Made by a program: the position numbers and the translations under genes | In this document: positions 24,876 to 32,800 of the stretch, one piece after another | Numbering within the stretch: position 1 is the stretch's first letter | Layout of the letters: each line of letters opens with the position of its first letter | Notes under the pieces: model-generated | Told to the model about the DNA's origin: nothing | What the model saw: only the letters and a program-made list of their open reading frames with translations | The model's database searches: none | Assembly (NCBI GenBank): GCA_944989445.1 | Contig: CALYLW010001370.1 | Span: 175,307 to 239,306 of the forward strand | Direction of reading: 5' to 3' | DNA from: Ampullaceana balthica | Taxonomy: Eukaryota; Mollusca; Gastropoda; Lymnaeidae | DNA: 64,000 nucleotides

Positions 24876-27800
24876 TTCTTTCTTTAAAAAAATATATTTC
24901 CTTGGTAGTTGGTTTTATGCGTGAGTATTTAGTACCACTCTGCATCCTGCCCTAACTTTAGCATTGCAACTTCTGGACCTCAGATTTTCTTATGCTCCGC
25001 ACCACTTCTGGTCCGTGGCGTCCTTGCGTGTGTCAGGGATTGTGCTGTTTACAGGTTCTTCATTTACATACTTTACTGTGCCTAAAACCACAGCATGTTT
25101 TGATGAGCATCAAAGTCAAAGTCTGCACAATGGCTAATTTCTTATTCGAAGTATCTAATGCGTTAAACTTACATGCAGCACAGCGAACATGCTGGGTTTC
25201 ACATTAGCAATTTTAATCATTTAACATGGTATCAAAATACATTCCGTGATCCGTTAACCTGGGATATTATATAATCGACACACGCATATTTATAGATTAA
25301 TGGGTTTCACGTGCATTCCAATGAGTCACTATGTACAAAGATATGTGATGGTCAAATATTCTTAGAAACCGATCTGGATTCAATATGCTTTACTGGTGAA
25401 ACTTTAGTTGCATCAGATCAGTGAACCGAACTGGCAAGTAGAGGCGCGGTGAAGGGGGGCGGTGGTGGATATGCCCCCCGGGCGCAGAGGTAGAGGTGCG
25501 CCCAAATGAGTCTTACGGTGTTACTTTTACTTAGTGAACAATTGTAATAGACGGAGGGTGGGGGGGGGCGCTAATTGTATAGCGTGTCCCCGGGCGTAAA
25601 ATATCCAGATAGCTGCTAGCAGAGAGTCTATTTTTAGCTTGCAATGTGAACCTGGTCACTTTTTTATATATACTGATTCTTGTTCTTTTCAATTAGCCCT
25701 ACATCCATCTCCAACCCACAAGAGATTCGTAGCTTTACTATATTTTGTTACTCCCCACTGACCTCGTCATTGCCATCATTTTATTATTATCTCCAAGCAT
25801 TAATATACGGTGTTTCTTGGATTTTTCGTTGGAGTTTTTTTTTAATACCTCTAAAACCAATCTTCAAATCAGGTGAGATCATTGAATAGCTGATGAGTTT
25901 AGCTCTTAATTTCCGTAGTGTCTGAGCTCTCAGCAACATCTCAAAGCTTTAACTTGACAAATTTTTTAACCATATCCAGCTGAAAACTCCATTAACCCTT
26001 GATACTAATGTTTGTCTACTACATCACGTGTTGTCTGTTTCAAACCAAGGACACCATCATTTGCAATGGGCTGATAACTTAAACAATATAACTCTCGAAT
26101 GTAATGCTCTATTTTATGTCGCGTCTACATGTAATGCATGTTGAAGACCTGACACATGCCACAACTTCAAAATTGGTAAAAATATAGTTTTTGTTCTTTC
26201 AGGACCTGGACAAATTCCACTGTCGAGAGCTGACAGCTTGTCGGGAGATGAATACGGATGCCAATCCCTGTCTGGTCAAGGTTCTCCAGTCCCCATCAGA
26301 CGGGCGGCTTCTACTCAAACACCAGCTTTGCCGCCTCGCCTGCCTCGCCTTCCGAGTGCCGACACGCCCCCGTTCCTCTACAGCACCTACCAGCATGAAT
26401 CCCATCCCGAACTGTCTAGTAGGGCTTCAGCCTCAGGTGGAGGGGCCATGGGCGGGGTCGGGGGCTTGTCACTGGCCGGAGGCCTGCCCATATCTACCTC
26501 ACAGACTTCCATGCCACTCCCAAAACACGGCGACCCCTCGCCATCACGTTCGGGCGCCGGCAGGCTGCGCGATCTTCATCTCACCCGTAAACCCTTGCAC
26601 ATCCCTTACAGCGAGTTCGAACCCTACAAAGCAGACATGAGAAAACGCGTGGAGCTCACCAGGTCCGGCGGACTGGACGGACTCCTCAGTATTCACATTA
26701 TGTCTGGACAAGGTCTGAAATCTTCCAAAACTAGTTTACGAGATCTCTACTGCGTGGTGGCCGTGGACTCGCTGAACAAAGCGCGGACCATGATCAGAAC
26801 CGGGGCCATCAACTTTGATTGGGATGAAGCCTTTGACATCGACCTGGAAGACTCTAAAGAAGTTAGTTTTCTTATATACCACTGGGACCCGAACTACAAG
26901 CACCGTCTCTGTTTTCATGGATCCATCCTTCTTCCAAGCTACGTCCAGAGCGGCCACAAGAGGTACGTGGCCATCAAACTGGAGCCTAAAGGGATATTAT
27001 TTGTAACTCTCCTCTACAAGGAACCAGCAATTTCCTTGCAGCGCCTACCTTCCATCAAGAAGAATGCTCTGTTTGGGGCGGAGCTGGAGACAATCATTCT
27101 AAGGGAGAGTTCTGGGTTGAACGTGCCACTGCTGGTTCACAAATGTGTTCTTGAGGTCGAGAGGCGTGGCCTGGAAACAGTAGGGATTTACCGATTGTGT
27201 GGCAGTGCACGGAGGAAAACCATGTTGAGAGAAGCATTTGAGACCAATGCCCAGGCTGTTGACCTTTCACCAGAGAATGTCTCAGATATACATGTTATAA
27301 CAGGTAGACATTATAAAAATATATACACATGTATTCAGTTACATTTTTGGGGGAGTCAGCTTAAATTTCAGTTAAAAGTATTATTGAAAAAATATCATGT
27401 AAATTGCTTCCCATAGTATTTTTTTCCATGTTTAATTCAATACCATTACAAAACCATTACTATTACTATTAAATTTTTAAAATAATCTCACCAAAAAACC
27501 AAAAAAATTTAAACGTGTCATTTTTAAAAAAGAAATAGGCCTGCTACGAAAAAAATAAAAAAGATTTATCACTTAAAAAGAAGGGGGAAATATAAATAAA
27601 CACTATGACCATCAGTATATCCATTGTTGAAGACATGATTGATAGATAAATTAAACTTATTTAAAAATTAAAATGTTAAATTATTTGATATCTCACCATA
27701 TTTAGCTTTATCAAAATTTAGATTTTTACAGCACAATGATTTTTTCCCTTTACCACATTATGTTTTAAAAATGGGTTTCTTTCCTTGTAACTTAGGTGTT

Positions 27801-29840
27801 CTAAAGGACTACTTGCGTGAATTGCCCGAACCTTTGTTCACTAATGCCCTCTATCAGATGCTCTTGGATGCTTTAAGTGTACGCCTGCCATGTGACCCTG
27901 AAGGCAGTGCCAAACTCATGCTCAGTATTTTAGAGTGCCTTCCATCTGCCAATCAGGTTTAAGCTTTAAATATATGCCTTTGTTGTTTTTTAAAATTCTT
28001 TTTAATGTATATATATATCCTGTCTTTTTTCATCTGGGATGTGGTGAATGAGAAATATGATAATTAGATGTTGCTAATCACCAGTACGGCATTGGATATA
28101 ATGATATCTTTTCAGATAATGAGCTCATAGAGCTCTAACAATATTCCAAATTTTGACCACATTTCTTATGCCTCTTGAAGGGCATTCTGTTTTTTTTAGG
28201 AGCAGGAAAAGTCATGTTAAGCTCTTTAATATTCTGGTCACAGTGCCGGCGCTAGACATTTTTAGGTTGGGTGAAAATAAAGGATTGTTGTTTCTGGATA
28301 TATAAGGAAAGTGTGCAGAAAAACAAATGCCAACGTGATGATAACGCATTGTACCTTTCTTGAGTCGCATTGTAACTTTCTTGAATCGCATCGTACCTTC
28401 TTTGAGTCGGCCCTGGCTGGTCAACCCCTAAAATATCTATTACACTTTACTTCAAAATGGACATTTTATTAACAATCTGTTGGGTTGGGTTAACTCAGTG
28501 TTTCTCAAATAGTGGGGTGCATCCCCGGCGCGAGGCTCCATAAAGCGGGGGCTCGTTTGACCGTTACGCAGAGGTGTACTTATAAAAATTTTATAGACAA
28601 ATGATACTATTTACAGTCACGCAGGGGGCGTGAAATGATTTCTTTCTTCCTAGAGGGGGGCTTGACAGAAAATAATTGAGAAACACTGGGTTAACTTAAA
28701 GAGTTATATTGGGATGGGGACATTCAATGTTCAGGAGGCAACAATAAGGACATGTGTCCCTCCTTTCCTCCCACCTCCCAATTCTTTAAATAAATAGTTT
28801 ATTCAGGTGACCTTGGGCTTGAATGGAAATGATTATTAGGACCACCAAAATACCAACTTATGTAGGAAATAAATTATGATTTTTTTTTGAGTTGCAACAA
28901 TAACTTACAATTATTATCTTTGTTGGAGTATTTTTAATTTGATTAATTTCTCTTTAATAAGATTTAACGAATTATTAAGACTTTTAAGTTAAAATTCAAG
29001 AGGAAAAAGTCATTTAAATTAATAAAGCTTGTCTGCAGTTTTATTCACATATACATCACACAGAAGAGACCATTCATCTTGTTTTAAATCCCTCAGGACA
29101 CAATGGCACTGCTCCTGAATCATCTCCGTAGAGTAGCTGCACACAGTGATAAAAACAAGATGCCAATAGACAACCTGGCAATATGTTTTGGGCCAGTGCT
29201 TCTTTGCCCAGCTCCAAGCTCAACACCTGATCCTCTACTGGATTTCAGAAAGCACATTGAAGTGCTTAGATATCTACTTGAGATATGGGACTATGAAGGT
29301 AGCAATAGTAAGTATGCAATGTAGCCCTAATTGGCATTCTGAATGCTCACACAATTAAAAGCCTTAGTGCTGGTTAGAGATGTGTAAATAGAAATTATTT
29401 ATACTTTTATGTTTATATAAATTGTAATGGATACCTTCAGTGTAGATATTTTCAAACTTAATTTTATACTCAACTATTATGCTATTAACACTAAAAATTG
29501 TATGGTCATTAATATACATGAAATTAAAAAAAATTTTTTTTTAGATCTGACTATTAAATCTTGATTTAAATATTTGAATCTTACAAAAATATTATTTTTT
29601 TAAAAATCTATTTTAAAACTATTCCAATATATATATTTTTAAAGATAATACAAAACATAATATTCATTACCAGGTACAGGTACTTCAAAATCACCAACAA
29701 CTGATACCATTATTTCAGTAGAAACTGGGGATTCACCTCATCAACCAACTCAAATGACTGACAGAAATTCTAGAGATGACATAATCAAGTCTCTTGGGGG
29801 AGATGGAAGTGGAGGAGAACCTTCATCTAACAGACAATGA
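241..29840 (+). CDS. syd-1: Syd-1/SYDE-type synaptic RhoGAP (PDZ-C2-RhoGAP), 5' partial, five exons
   Basis: Exons read 241-2887, 26203-27303, 27796-27956, 29097-29307 and 29674-29840. Every junction is GT-AG and the phases agree, ending in TGA at 29838-29840. The protein has a long disordered Gln-rich region, a PDZ domain (about 1438-1701), a C2 domain (about 26680-27020) and a RhoGAP domain running across exons two to four. Syd-1 proteins organise presynaptic active zones, and the family's GAP domain acts on or binds Rho-type GTPases. The GAP arginine-finger motif GIYRLCGS is present (Arg codon 27192-27194), as are KDYLRELPEPLF and NLAICFGPVLL, so activity is plausible. Nematode SYD-1 is reported to lack the finger. 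Vertebrate SYDE1/2 lack the PDZ, so this is the invertebrate layout. The first 5' exons lie left of the window. Introns are 23315, 492, 1140 and 366 bp. The family call is near certain; catalytic activity is inference. Confidence 0.93.
3487..3715 (-). repeat. Interspersed repeat O, first part (inverted relative to 7258-7650)
   Basis: Matches the reverse complement of about 7405-7650, for example TTTGGTGCAGTATTTCTTCC and TTATAGTCAAAAGCTCTGTT. The copy is broken at 3715/3716 by a Helitron and resumes at 4229. It shares a leader (GTAAAAACA..CTATAAATCCC) with the MITE family at 5.4-6.9 kb. Confidence 0.65.
3716..4228 (-). mobile_element. Non-autonomous Helitron, complete (513 bp)
   Basis: On the minus strand the element begins TCTATATATATAATTC and ends in an 8-bp-stem hairpin (3727-3745, GCGGCGTA-loop-TACGCCGC) followed by GGGTCAG and CTAG. 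It lies between host A and T with no target duplication. These are the Helitron hallmarks: 5' TC, 3' hairpin, CTRR and A|T insertion. The related repeat at 7.4 kb reads straight across the insertion point, giving an empty site. No Rep/helicase ORF is present. The interior (3870-4160) is shared with 62290-62640. Confidence 0.8.
4229..4345 (-). repeat. Interspersed repeat O, second part
   Basis: Continues repeat O after the Helitron. It matches the reverse complement of 7265-7405, for example CATGTATGCCGGTCGAGACG and CCGAACGGTG. Confidence 0.65.
4461..4526 (+). pseudogene. tRNA-Val(UAC)-like pseudogene or SINE head
   Basis: GTGTAGTGGTTATCA is the tRNA-Val D-arm with an A box. The anticodon arm TCCGC-CTTACAC-GCGGA is perfectly paired (5 bp) with anticodon TAC. 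The T-loop/B box reads GGTTCAAGC. The T stem pairs at only about three of five positions, and the acceptor ends do not pair and run into an A/T-rich tail. It is therefore a decayed or SINE-embedded tRNA, not a working gene. Confidence 0.7.
4560..4841 (+). mobile_element. Helitron-like 3' segment ending in hairpin + CTAG|T
   Basis: It is an inverted relative of 56389-56660 (shared: ACCCTCGCTAGGGTCGGCCAA, CGAGACCAAC). The terminus is hairpin 4810-4828 (GCGGCG..CGCCGC), GGGGCGTAT, then CTAG at 4838-4841 followed by T. A partial duplicate of its middle part lies at 4376-4470, to the left of the tRNA-like sequence. Confidence 0.65.
5060..5310 (-). repeat. Divergent repeat copy related to TATAAATCCC MITE interior
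   Basis: In reverse complement it matches about 51770-52010 (CGATCTGAAATTTTGATAC, GCATTGTCATCCAAGATC). It also shares the CGATCGATCTGAAATTTT block with the MITEs at 5.4-6.9 kb. It includes a short CCAT/CCTT tandem at 5083-5113. Confidence 0.55.
5419..5925 (+). mobile_element. TATAAATCCC-family MITE, copy A
   Basis: Starts AAATCCCTTATAT and ends ATATAAGGGATTT, 13-bp inverted termini. Inside are CGATCGATCTGAAATTTT and CCAAATTTCAGCTCGATCGG, which recur in all copies. There is no coding capacity. Confidence 0.7.
5978..6420 (+). mobile_element. TATAAATCCC-family MITE, copy B
   Basis: Has the same inverted termini and interior blocks as copy A, 443 bp, with a short (GA)n near the right end. About 50 bp of leader (AAACCCGTAAAAACAAAGTTTT) separates it from copy A. 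Confidence 0.7.
6442..6874 (+). mobile_element. TATAAATCCC-family MITE, copy C
   Basis: Third copy in the same orientation, 433 bp, directly adjoining copy B through the 20-bp leader. A truncated fourth start (left terminus only) follows at about 6943-7005. Confidence 0.7.
7258..7650 (+). repeat. Interspersed repeat O, uninterrupted copy
   Basis: Inverted counterpart of 3487-3715 plus 4229-4345. Because it lacks the Helitron, it gives that element's empty site. Confidence 0.6.
8190..8470. repeat. Cluster of GTGACA/TGTCAC motifs, decayed repeats
   Basis: About nine TGTCAC or GTGACA words occur in 280 bp. They include a 20-bp direct repeat (ATCCACCTTATGTGACAT at about 8227 and 8261). It looks like an old degenerate tandem array. 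Confidence 0.4.
9199..9386. repeat. 17-bp minisatellite (about 11 units)
   Basis: Tandem units of the form ATGTCCAGGAGYTTGAG, with clear starts at 9200, 9217, 9234, 9251 and onward. The outer units are degenerate. Confidence 0.85.
10605..10690 (+). mobile_element. hAT-like left terminus, truncated
   Basis: Begins CAGGGGTCGGGAAATCATGG, followed by palindromic GGCTCGCGAGCC. This is the style of hAT ends. No matching right end was found nearby. Confidence 0.45.
10708..10969. mobile_element. GGGCCGTCCATAAAGTACGTCACG MITE (262 bp)
   Basis: Left end GGGGCCGTCCATAAAGTACG and right end CGTACTTTATGGACGGTCCC are near-perfect inverted repeats continuing to CACGCT. The flanks share TTT, compatible with a 3-bp target duplication. 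A second copy lies at 18812-19083. Superfamily is uncertain (PIF/Harbinger-like). Confidence 0.75.
11413..11695 (+). mobile_element. tRNA-derived SINE of gastropod type
   Basis: The head GGTGGTCGAGTGGCATGCGC resembles a Leu/Ser-type tRNA D arm (A box). A degenerate B box lies near 11473. It is followed by a central block (CTGAGTCCACCCAGCT..ATGGGTACCTAACATTAGTT) that I recall from gastropod SINEs. The tail CTTCTGTATAGAAGGAGCGT is the 3' end of the LINE at 19403-19990, as expected for a SINE that borrows LINE machinery. Confidence 0.75.
12060..12329 (+). mobile_element. Helitron-like fragment with 3' terminus
   Basis: The 3' end is hairpin 12302-12317 (CCGTCA-TTTT-TGACGG), GTGATACA, then CTAG at 12326-12329 followed by T. 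The interior (CCAAATTACTGCACCAAAAA) is related to 62290-62350 and to the Helitron at 3716-4228. Confidence 0.6.
12387..12500. repeat. 114-bp near-perfect palindrome
   Basis: The arms TGTCTGCTTTGATAC..AGTTAACT..AGTTTGT.GTGGGA pair around the centre ACATTGGGCCCAATGT with only a few mismatches and one 2-nt indel. It could be a foldback element or an RNA hairpin source. No clear target duplication was seen. Confidence 0.8.
13195..13246 (+). ncRNA. Decayed hammerhead-ribozyme-like motif
   Basis: GGAAGGCTCTTTGCCGAAACGT forms stem II (GGC/GCC) followed by the invariant GAAA. ACGT then pairs with ACGT before a GTC-type cleavage triplet near 13246. The CUGAUGA core is altered (GTTGAGGA), so it is probably inactive. 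The arrangement resembles hammerheads of Penelope-like elements. Confidence 0.35.
13922..13967. repeat. (GT)n microsatellite
   Basis: About 46 bp of GT dinucleotides with few interruptions. Confidence 0.9.
15046..15270. repeat. 31-bp minisatellite (seven units plus a partial)
   Basis: Units GTAATCGGTGGGTGAGAATA + CACACRTGYGA start at 15046, 15077, 15108, 15139, 15170, 15201 and 15232, with a degenerate one at 15261. The period is not a multiple of three, so open frames across it are artefacts. Confidence 0.92.
17269..18589. mobile_element. Non-autonomous hAT element (1321 bp) with 8-bp TSD
   Basis: Starts CAGGATTGTTAA and ends TTAACAACCCTG. The flanks are the identical 8-bp duplication GGCTTCAG (17261-17268 and 18590-18597). 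Both subterminal regions carry arrays of ATACCAAT-type repeats (17295-17435 and 18445-18575), likely transposase-binding sites. No transposase is recognisable. Confidence 0.88.
18812..19083. mobile_element. GGGCCGTCCATAAAGTACGTCACG MITE, second copy (272 bp)
   Basis: Left end GGAGCCATCTATAAAGTATG and right end CGTACTTTATGGACGGCCCC. The interior is the reverse complement of the copy at 10708-10969 (TGTGACGTCACACATGGC). The flanks share TAT. Confidence 0.72.
19403..19990 (-). mobile_element. LINE 3' fragment (Jockey/CR1-like), 5'-truncated
   Basis: The minus strand encodes the C-terminal part of a non-LTR reverse transcriptase: LVRPALEYASSVWDP, EQIQKRAARFI, then after a frame shift PSGIRAWNGLPEE. 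The 3' end is TTCTGTATAGAAGGAGCGTC and a (GATAA)n tail at 19403-19425. A near-identical stretch of about 90 bp recurs at 62888-62985. Confidence 0.8.
20129..20546 (+). mobile_element. Divergent TATAAATCCC-family MITE
   Basis: Termini are AAATCCTTTATC and TATAAAGGATTT. The interior has CATTCGATCGATGTGAAATT. It contains a local repeat CAATATAATACGCACCGC, twice exact with one variant. It is older than the 5.4-6.9 kb copies. Confidence 0.6.
22030..23809 (-). pseudogene. hAT transposase pseudogene (GTF2IRD2/ZBED5-like group)
   Basis: Reading the minus strand from an ATG at 23809, there is an N-terminal zinc finger (WEESCCFVNLKNKCVCLLC..NVERHF). Next come RNase-H-like blocks CDWFSLQFDESTDIS and TTDGAPAMVGQNKGFIAL, then YHCIIHQEALC. 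The hAT C-terminal dimerisation block ends it (FCESLFSNMNLIKSRYRS, RLTDYHLYD). The frame is broken at about 23675, 23220 and 23055. In-frame stops lie near 22766 (TGA in a conserved Trp position), 22283 and 22155. It cannot encode active transposase. Confidence 0.88.
24116..24323. repeat. Inverted repeat upstream of the hAT transposase
   Basis: The arms 24116-24192 and 24227-24323 pair over about 70 bp (TGCTATTTGCACATTACTCC, TTGTACACG, GAAGTGA, GAGCCGATGA) with an extra ~20 nt in the right arm. It lies inside the hAT element between the transposase start and the right terminus. Confidence 0.7.
24787..24874. repeat. (CT)n microsatellite
   Basis: Long CT tract. Open frames of Leu/Ser or Arg/Glu across it are artefacts. 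Confidence 0.9.
26203..27303 (+). CDS. syd-1: Syd-1 exon: C2 domain and start of RhoGAP
   Basis: The acceptor ttctttcag ends at 26202. The two leading bases complete the split codon from 2887, and the donor G|GTAGAC sits at 27304. A Ser/Pro-rich lead precedes the C2 fold (LLSIHIMSGQGL, then FDWDEAFDIDLED), ending near KGILFVTLLY. RhoGAP then starts with FGAELETII and includes the arginine finger GIYRLCGS. Reading through the donor gives a lysine/leucine-rich AT tail, which is intron. Confidence 0.93.
27796..27956 (+). CDS. syd-1: Syd-1 exon: RhoGAP core
   Basis: The exon runs from acceptor ..cttag to donor CAG|GTTTAA and ends in phase 0. It encodes the typical RhoGAP helix GVLKDYLRELPEPLF and the following helices. 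The first codon is completed by the G at 27303. Confidence 0.92.
28241..28415. mobile_element. Small hAT MITE (175 bp) in Syd-1 intron
   Basis: Starts CAGTGCCGGCG and ends GAGTCGGCCCTG. The 8-bp flanks are TCTGGTCA and GCTGGTCA (7 of 8). The right half holds three 21-bp repeats (GCATTGTACCTTTCTTGAGTC type). Confidence 0.75.
28496..28688. mobile_element. Small hAT MITE (193 bp) in Syd-1 intron
   Basis: Perfect terminal inverted repeats CAGTGTTTCTCAA and TTGAGAAACACTG. The 8-bp target duplication GGTTAACT is identical on both sides (28488-28495, 28689-28696). Confidence 0.92.
29097..29307 (+). CDS. syd-1: Syd-1 exon: RhoGAP C-terminal half
   Basis: The acceptor is ccctcag. The exon encodes MALLLNHLRRVA and the conserved NLAICFGPVLL with its structural Asn. 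I chose the donor AATA|GTAAGT at 29308. An alternative donor GAAG|GTAGCA nine bases earlier has the same phase, so a three-residue splice variant is possible. Confidence 0.9.
29674..29840 (+). CDS. syd-1: Syd-1 terminal exon
   Basis: The acceptor is attaccag. The two leading bases complete a Ser codon and the frame stays open to TGA at 29838. The product is a Ser/Thr/Gly-rich tail of about 55 residues without a fold, ending EPSSNRQ. Tail exons are poorly conserved, so support comes from the matching phase, the acceptor and the loss of AT bias. Confidence 0.75.
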
Positions 29841-32800
29841 CGTTGGCTACCAACTAGAATCTTATCAAATTTTTCACAATTTAGTGTGTCAAAGTCAAAT
29901 ATTACAACATCTCTAAGAACTATCTTCATCATCTCTGCTGTCTTGATTGTAGAATAATTAAGGATTGTATAATTTTAAATAGGCAAAACTATTTAATTCT
30001 CCAATAATCGTGCTTCTCTGCCTTTTACCTAGATTCCGTTTTTAAAAAAAAATCTAATAAGATTAAATAATTCCCTTTAAGTGTGTCTAGATTTAATAAA
30101 TACAATTTTATTGCATTTCACTAACATACTAACAAAAATGAATTAATCTTCCTTTCCAACAGACTAAAATATGGAATAGTCTCTCAATTAAATTTTTAGA
30201 AATCAATCAACAAGACCATCTTTTACTGATAAATAAACAATGTGCAGAAATAGTGTATTTTCAAAAATCATTAATTTGTTAACTTTTCAAAAACATAAAA
30301 ATGGTTAAATTTAAGAAAAAAGAAAAGTAAGTAACAGACAATGTTCAGAAGATATTTTGAATGACAACGATTTTAATTTTTTTTATTATTGTAGACATTT
30401 TAAATGTGAATGACATATTGTAAAAAAAAAGAAATTGCTGGCCATAGCTGTGAGCTTCTAATTTATGAAATCAAGTTGTTTGAATCTATTGGCTGTCCTT
30501 TCTATTTGGGTTGCTCTAAGTATGAGCTAATATTCGCCCTTGTCATGTACATACTTCGTTTTTTTTTATTGCTTGTTAATTTTGTACTTTTCTTTTAATG
30601 CATAAAATGATTTCTTCTATAAAGATGAATGGCCAATATTTTAAAAAATCTATTTCACAACATTTCAATAATCATTTTTAAAATTTATTGTTTAAAAAAA
30701 ATAATTGATTTTGATTGTGATTTTGTTATGAGCATAGCTGGTTTTATTTTTTATTCAAACTTCAATTTGTATTCACTAAGTAGAATAAGGTTTGCATTTG
30801 GACATTTCATTGACTTATGTGAATATTATTAGCTAGACGCTGTAATTAATTTACTTTGTTAAAGAGATTTGAATGGAGCTCACTTATAAATTTCTAGTTT
30901 TAAATTTGTTTTAAAACAAATTTTTACAAATTTTTTACATATAGGTTGTTGTATAATTATTATAAAAACCGTATGCTATTATGACCTGGCAAAAGGTAAA
31001 AATTGTTAGTGTTATTTTAATTAAAATTTTTTAACTGTTTAAAAAAAATAATGTTTTACAAATAATTGTCCTGTATGTAGAAAAATTTTTCCAAACATTT
31101 TATATTTAATGCACTAAGCCTTGGGATTTAAAGGCCAATTTTTCTCATGTCAATGTTAATACCCTCCTTATATAGAAACAACCAAATCACCCCCTCCCCG
31201 CACCCAAAGCAACACATGCATTATTCAAATGATTTAAAATATAAGGAAAACAATCTCGTCATTTAAAATAATGGAACATTTAATTTATAATAATTCTGAA
31301 ATCTTAGTATTTTTTAAATGTATGTTGTGTAATCAAATTGTACCATGCTTTTAATTAGAGCTAAAATGACACTTTTCCTGCTCAAAATTCATTTTAAGTC
31401 TATTTGCTGCCAAATAAACATTTTTCATAGAACATACTTCCAAAACCTAGTTTTCTTTGGAAAGAAATGAATCAGTTTAAGAATATATAAATTCAACCCA
31501 AAACATTCCTTTAAAACACCCATCAAGTAATATTTTAAAATCCATCGACTATATGGCTCCTTTGGCTCCCGTTAAAGCAACTAACTAATTAGCAGTATTC
31601 CCTGAAGAAAAGAGAAAACAATTCTGTGTTGTACTTTGCAATGACATTGTTGTGGGTATTTTGAGTGTGAACAAATTGATCAAATTTATTGAAATGTTGA
31701 AGCCCAAATATTATAAATGATTGTGCCATTACAAGGATCTTATTTTAATTTTATAGCAAAGATAACAAATAAAATTTAAAAAAATTATAGTAATCAGATT
31801 AAAATAGAAATTTATGAAGATAACTTCTATTTAAGTAAAATTTATTCAAATATGAATTTTAAAATTTATTTTGTAAAATTTTTATGTTGCGTTAATAGTT
31901 GTTTAGTTTTTTAACTACTAAAGTGGAAAAATGGGCATTTATCTATTGTAGCTATTTCAATTTTCCAATTAAGAGTTGTGACTAAATGTCTGTGATGCCA
32001 TTTTTCTTTTTCATTATATATCTTGTAATAAATCAAGAGCATTCTAGTTATCAATTCTAATATGTTAAAAATTTTTTAGACTCCCAGAATATTATTTAAT
32101 GATTATTTTAATGCCTTTTAAACTACCAGAAAAGAGTCAACTCATCAAAACTCATTAATATTAAGGTTTTTTAAATTTACATATTTTGTATGATATTCAA
32201 AGATTTTATATATCTAAATGGTTTAATTTGAAATAGAAAAATATTTAAGATTTAATGGCTATCTTTAAAAATGTGTTTTGAAAAATTAAAATGATACCCT
32301 AATTAATAGCTTAAAGTAATATTATTTTTAAAAAACGAACAGCTTTGTCATTTTATGAAACATATTTACTTATCTAACATAATGTATGTAGAAAAACTTA
32401 TAAACCGTAACAGATTTATATTAATTTATAATATAAATAATTGTTTTATGCCAAGTATAGCAATAAAATTTTATAAAATAGAATACTATAAATATATTTC
32501 TTTTGCTGATTCACATGTTTTCTTACTGCTGTTAATCAGTTCTGTACAGCAATGTTTTGTCTGAGTGAATTATTGTGATTGCATTTAACTTGAATTTGAA
32601 CTTTGAGGCAAGTAGTGAATGAGATGCTGTGCTAGTGCTCTGGATTTATTTATAGTAGTTTATATGTTTTTGAAACTACATTTTCTGACAATGAGACAGT
32701 ACAATTATATCAATAAGTCTTAGAGACTAGTATGTTTAAAACAAATTCTCCATTGAACAGATCTTTTGGTTTTTAGTGATTAGATTAAATTTTTACTGTA

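Larger units (their letters stand above)
2888..26202 (+). other. 23.3-kb Syd-1 intron filled with transposons
   Basis: This is a single intron between two in-phase coding exons. No convincing host exon was seen in it on either strand. Sub-stretches where I see no element: 2888-3480, 7650-8190, 9390-10600, 10970-11410, 12500-13190, 13970-15040, 15265-17260, 19100-19400, 20550-21760 and 24880-26200. These are AT-rich with short C or G runs. Confidence 0.8.

Noticed and set aside
24637..24955. Leu/Ser and Arg/Glu frames
   Set aside because: Translation of a (CT)n microsatellite.
25440..25600. GC-rich patch with CCCCCCGGGCGC and CCCCGGGCG words
   Set aside because: Suggestive of MITE ends, but no matching inverted pair or duplication could be fixed.
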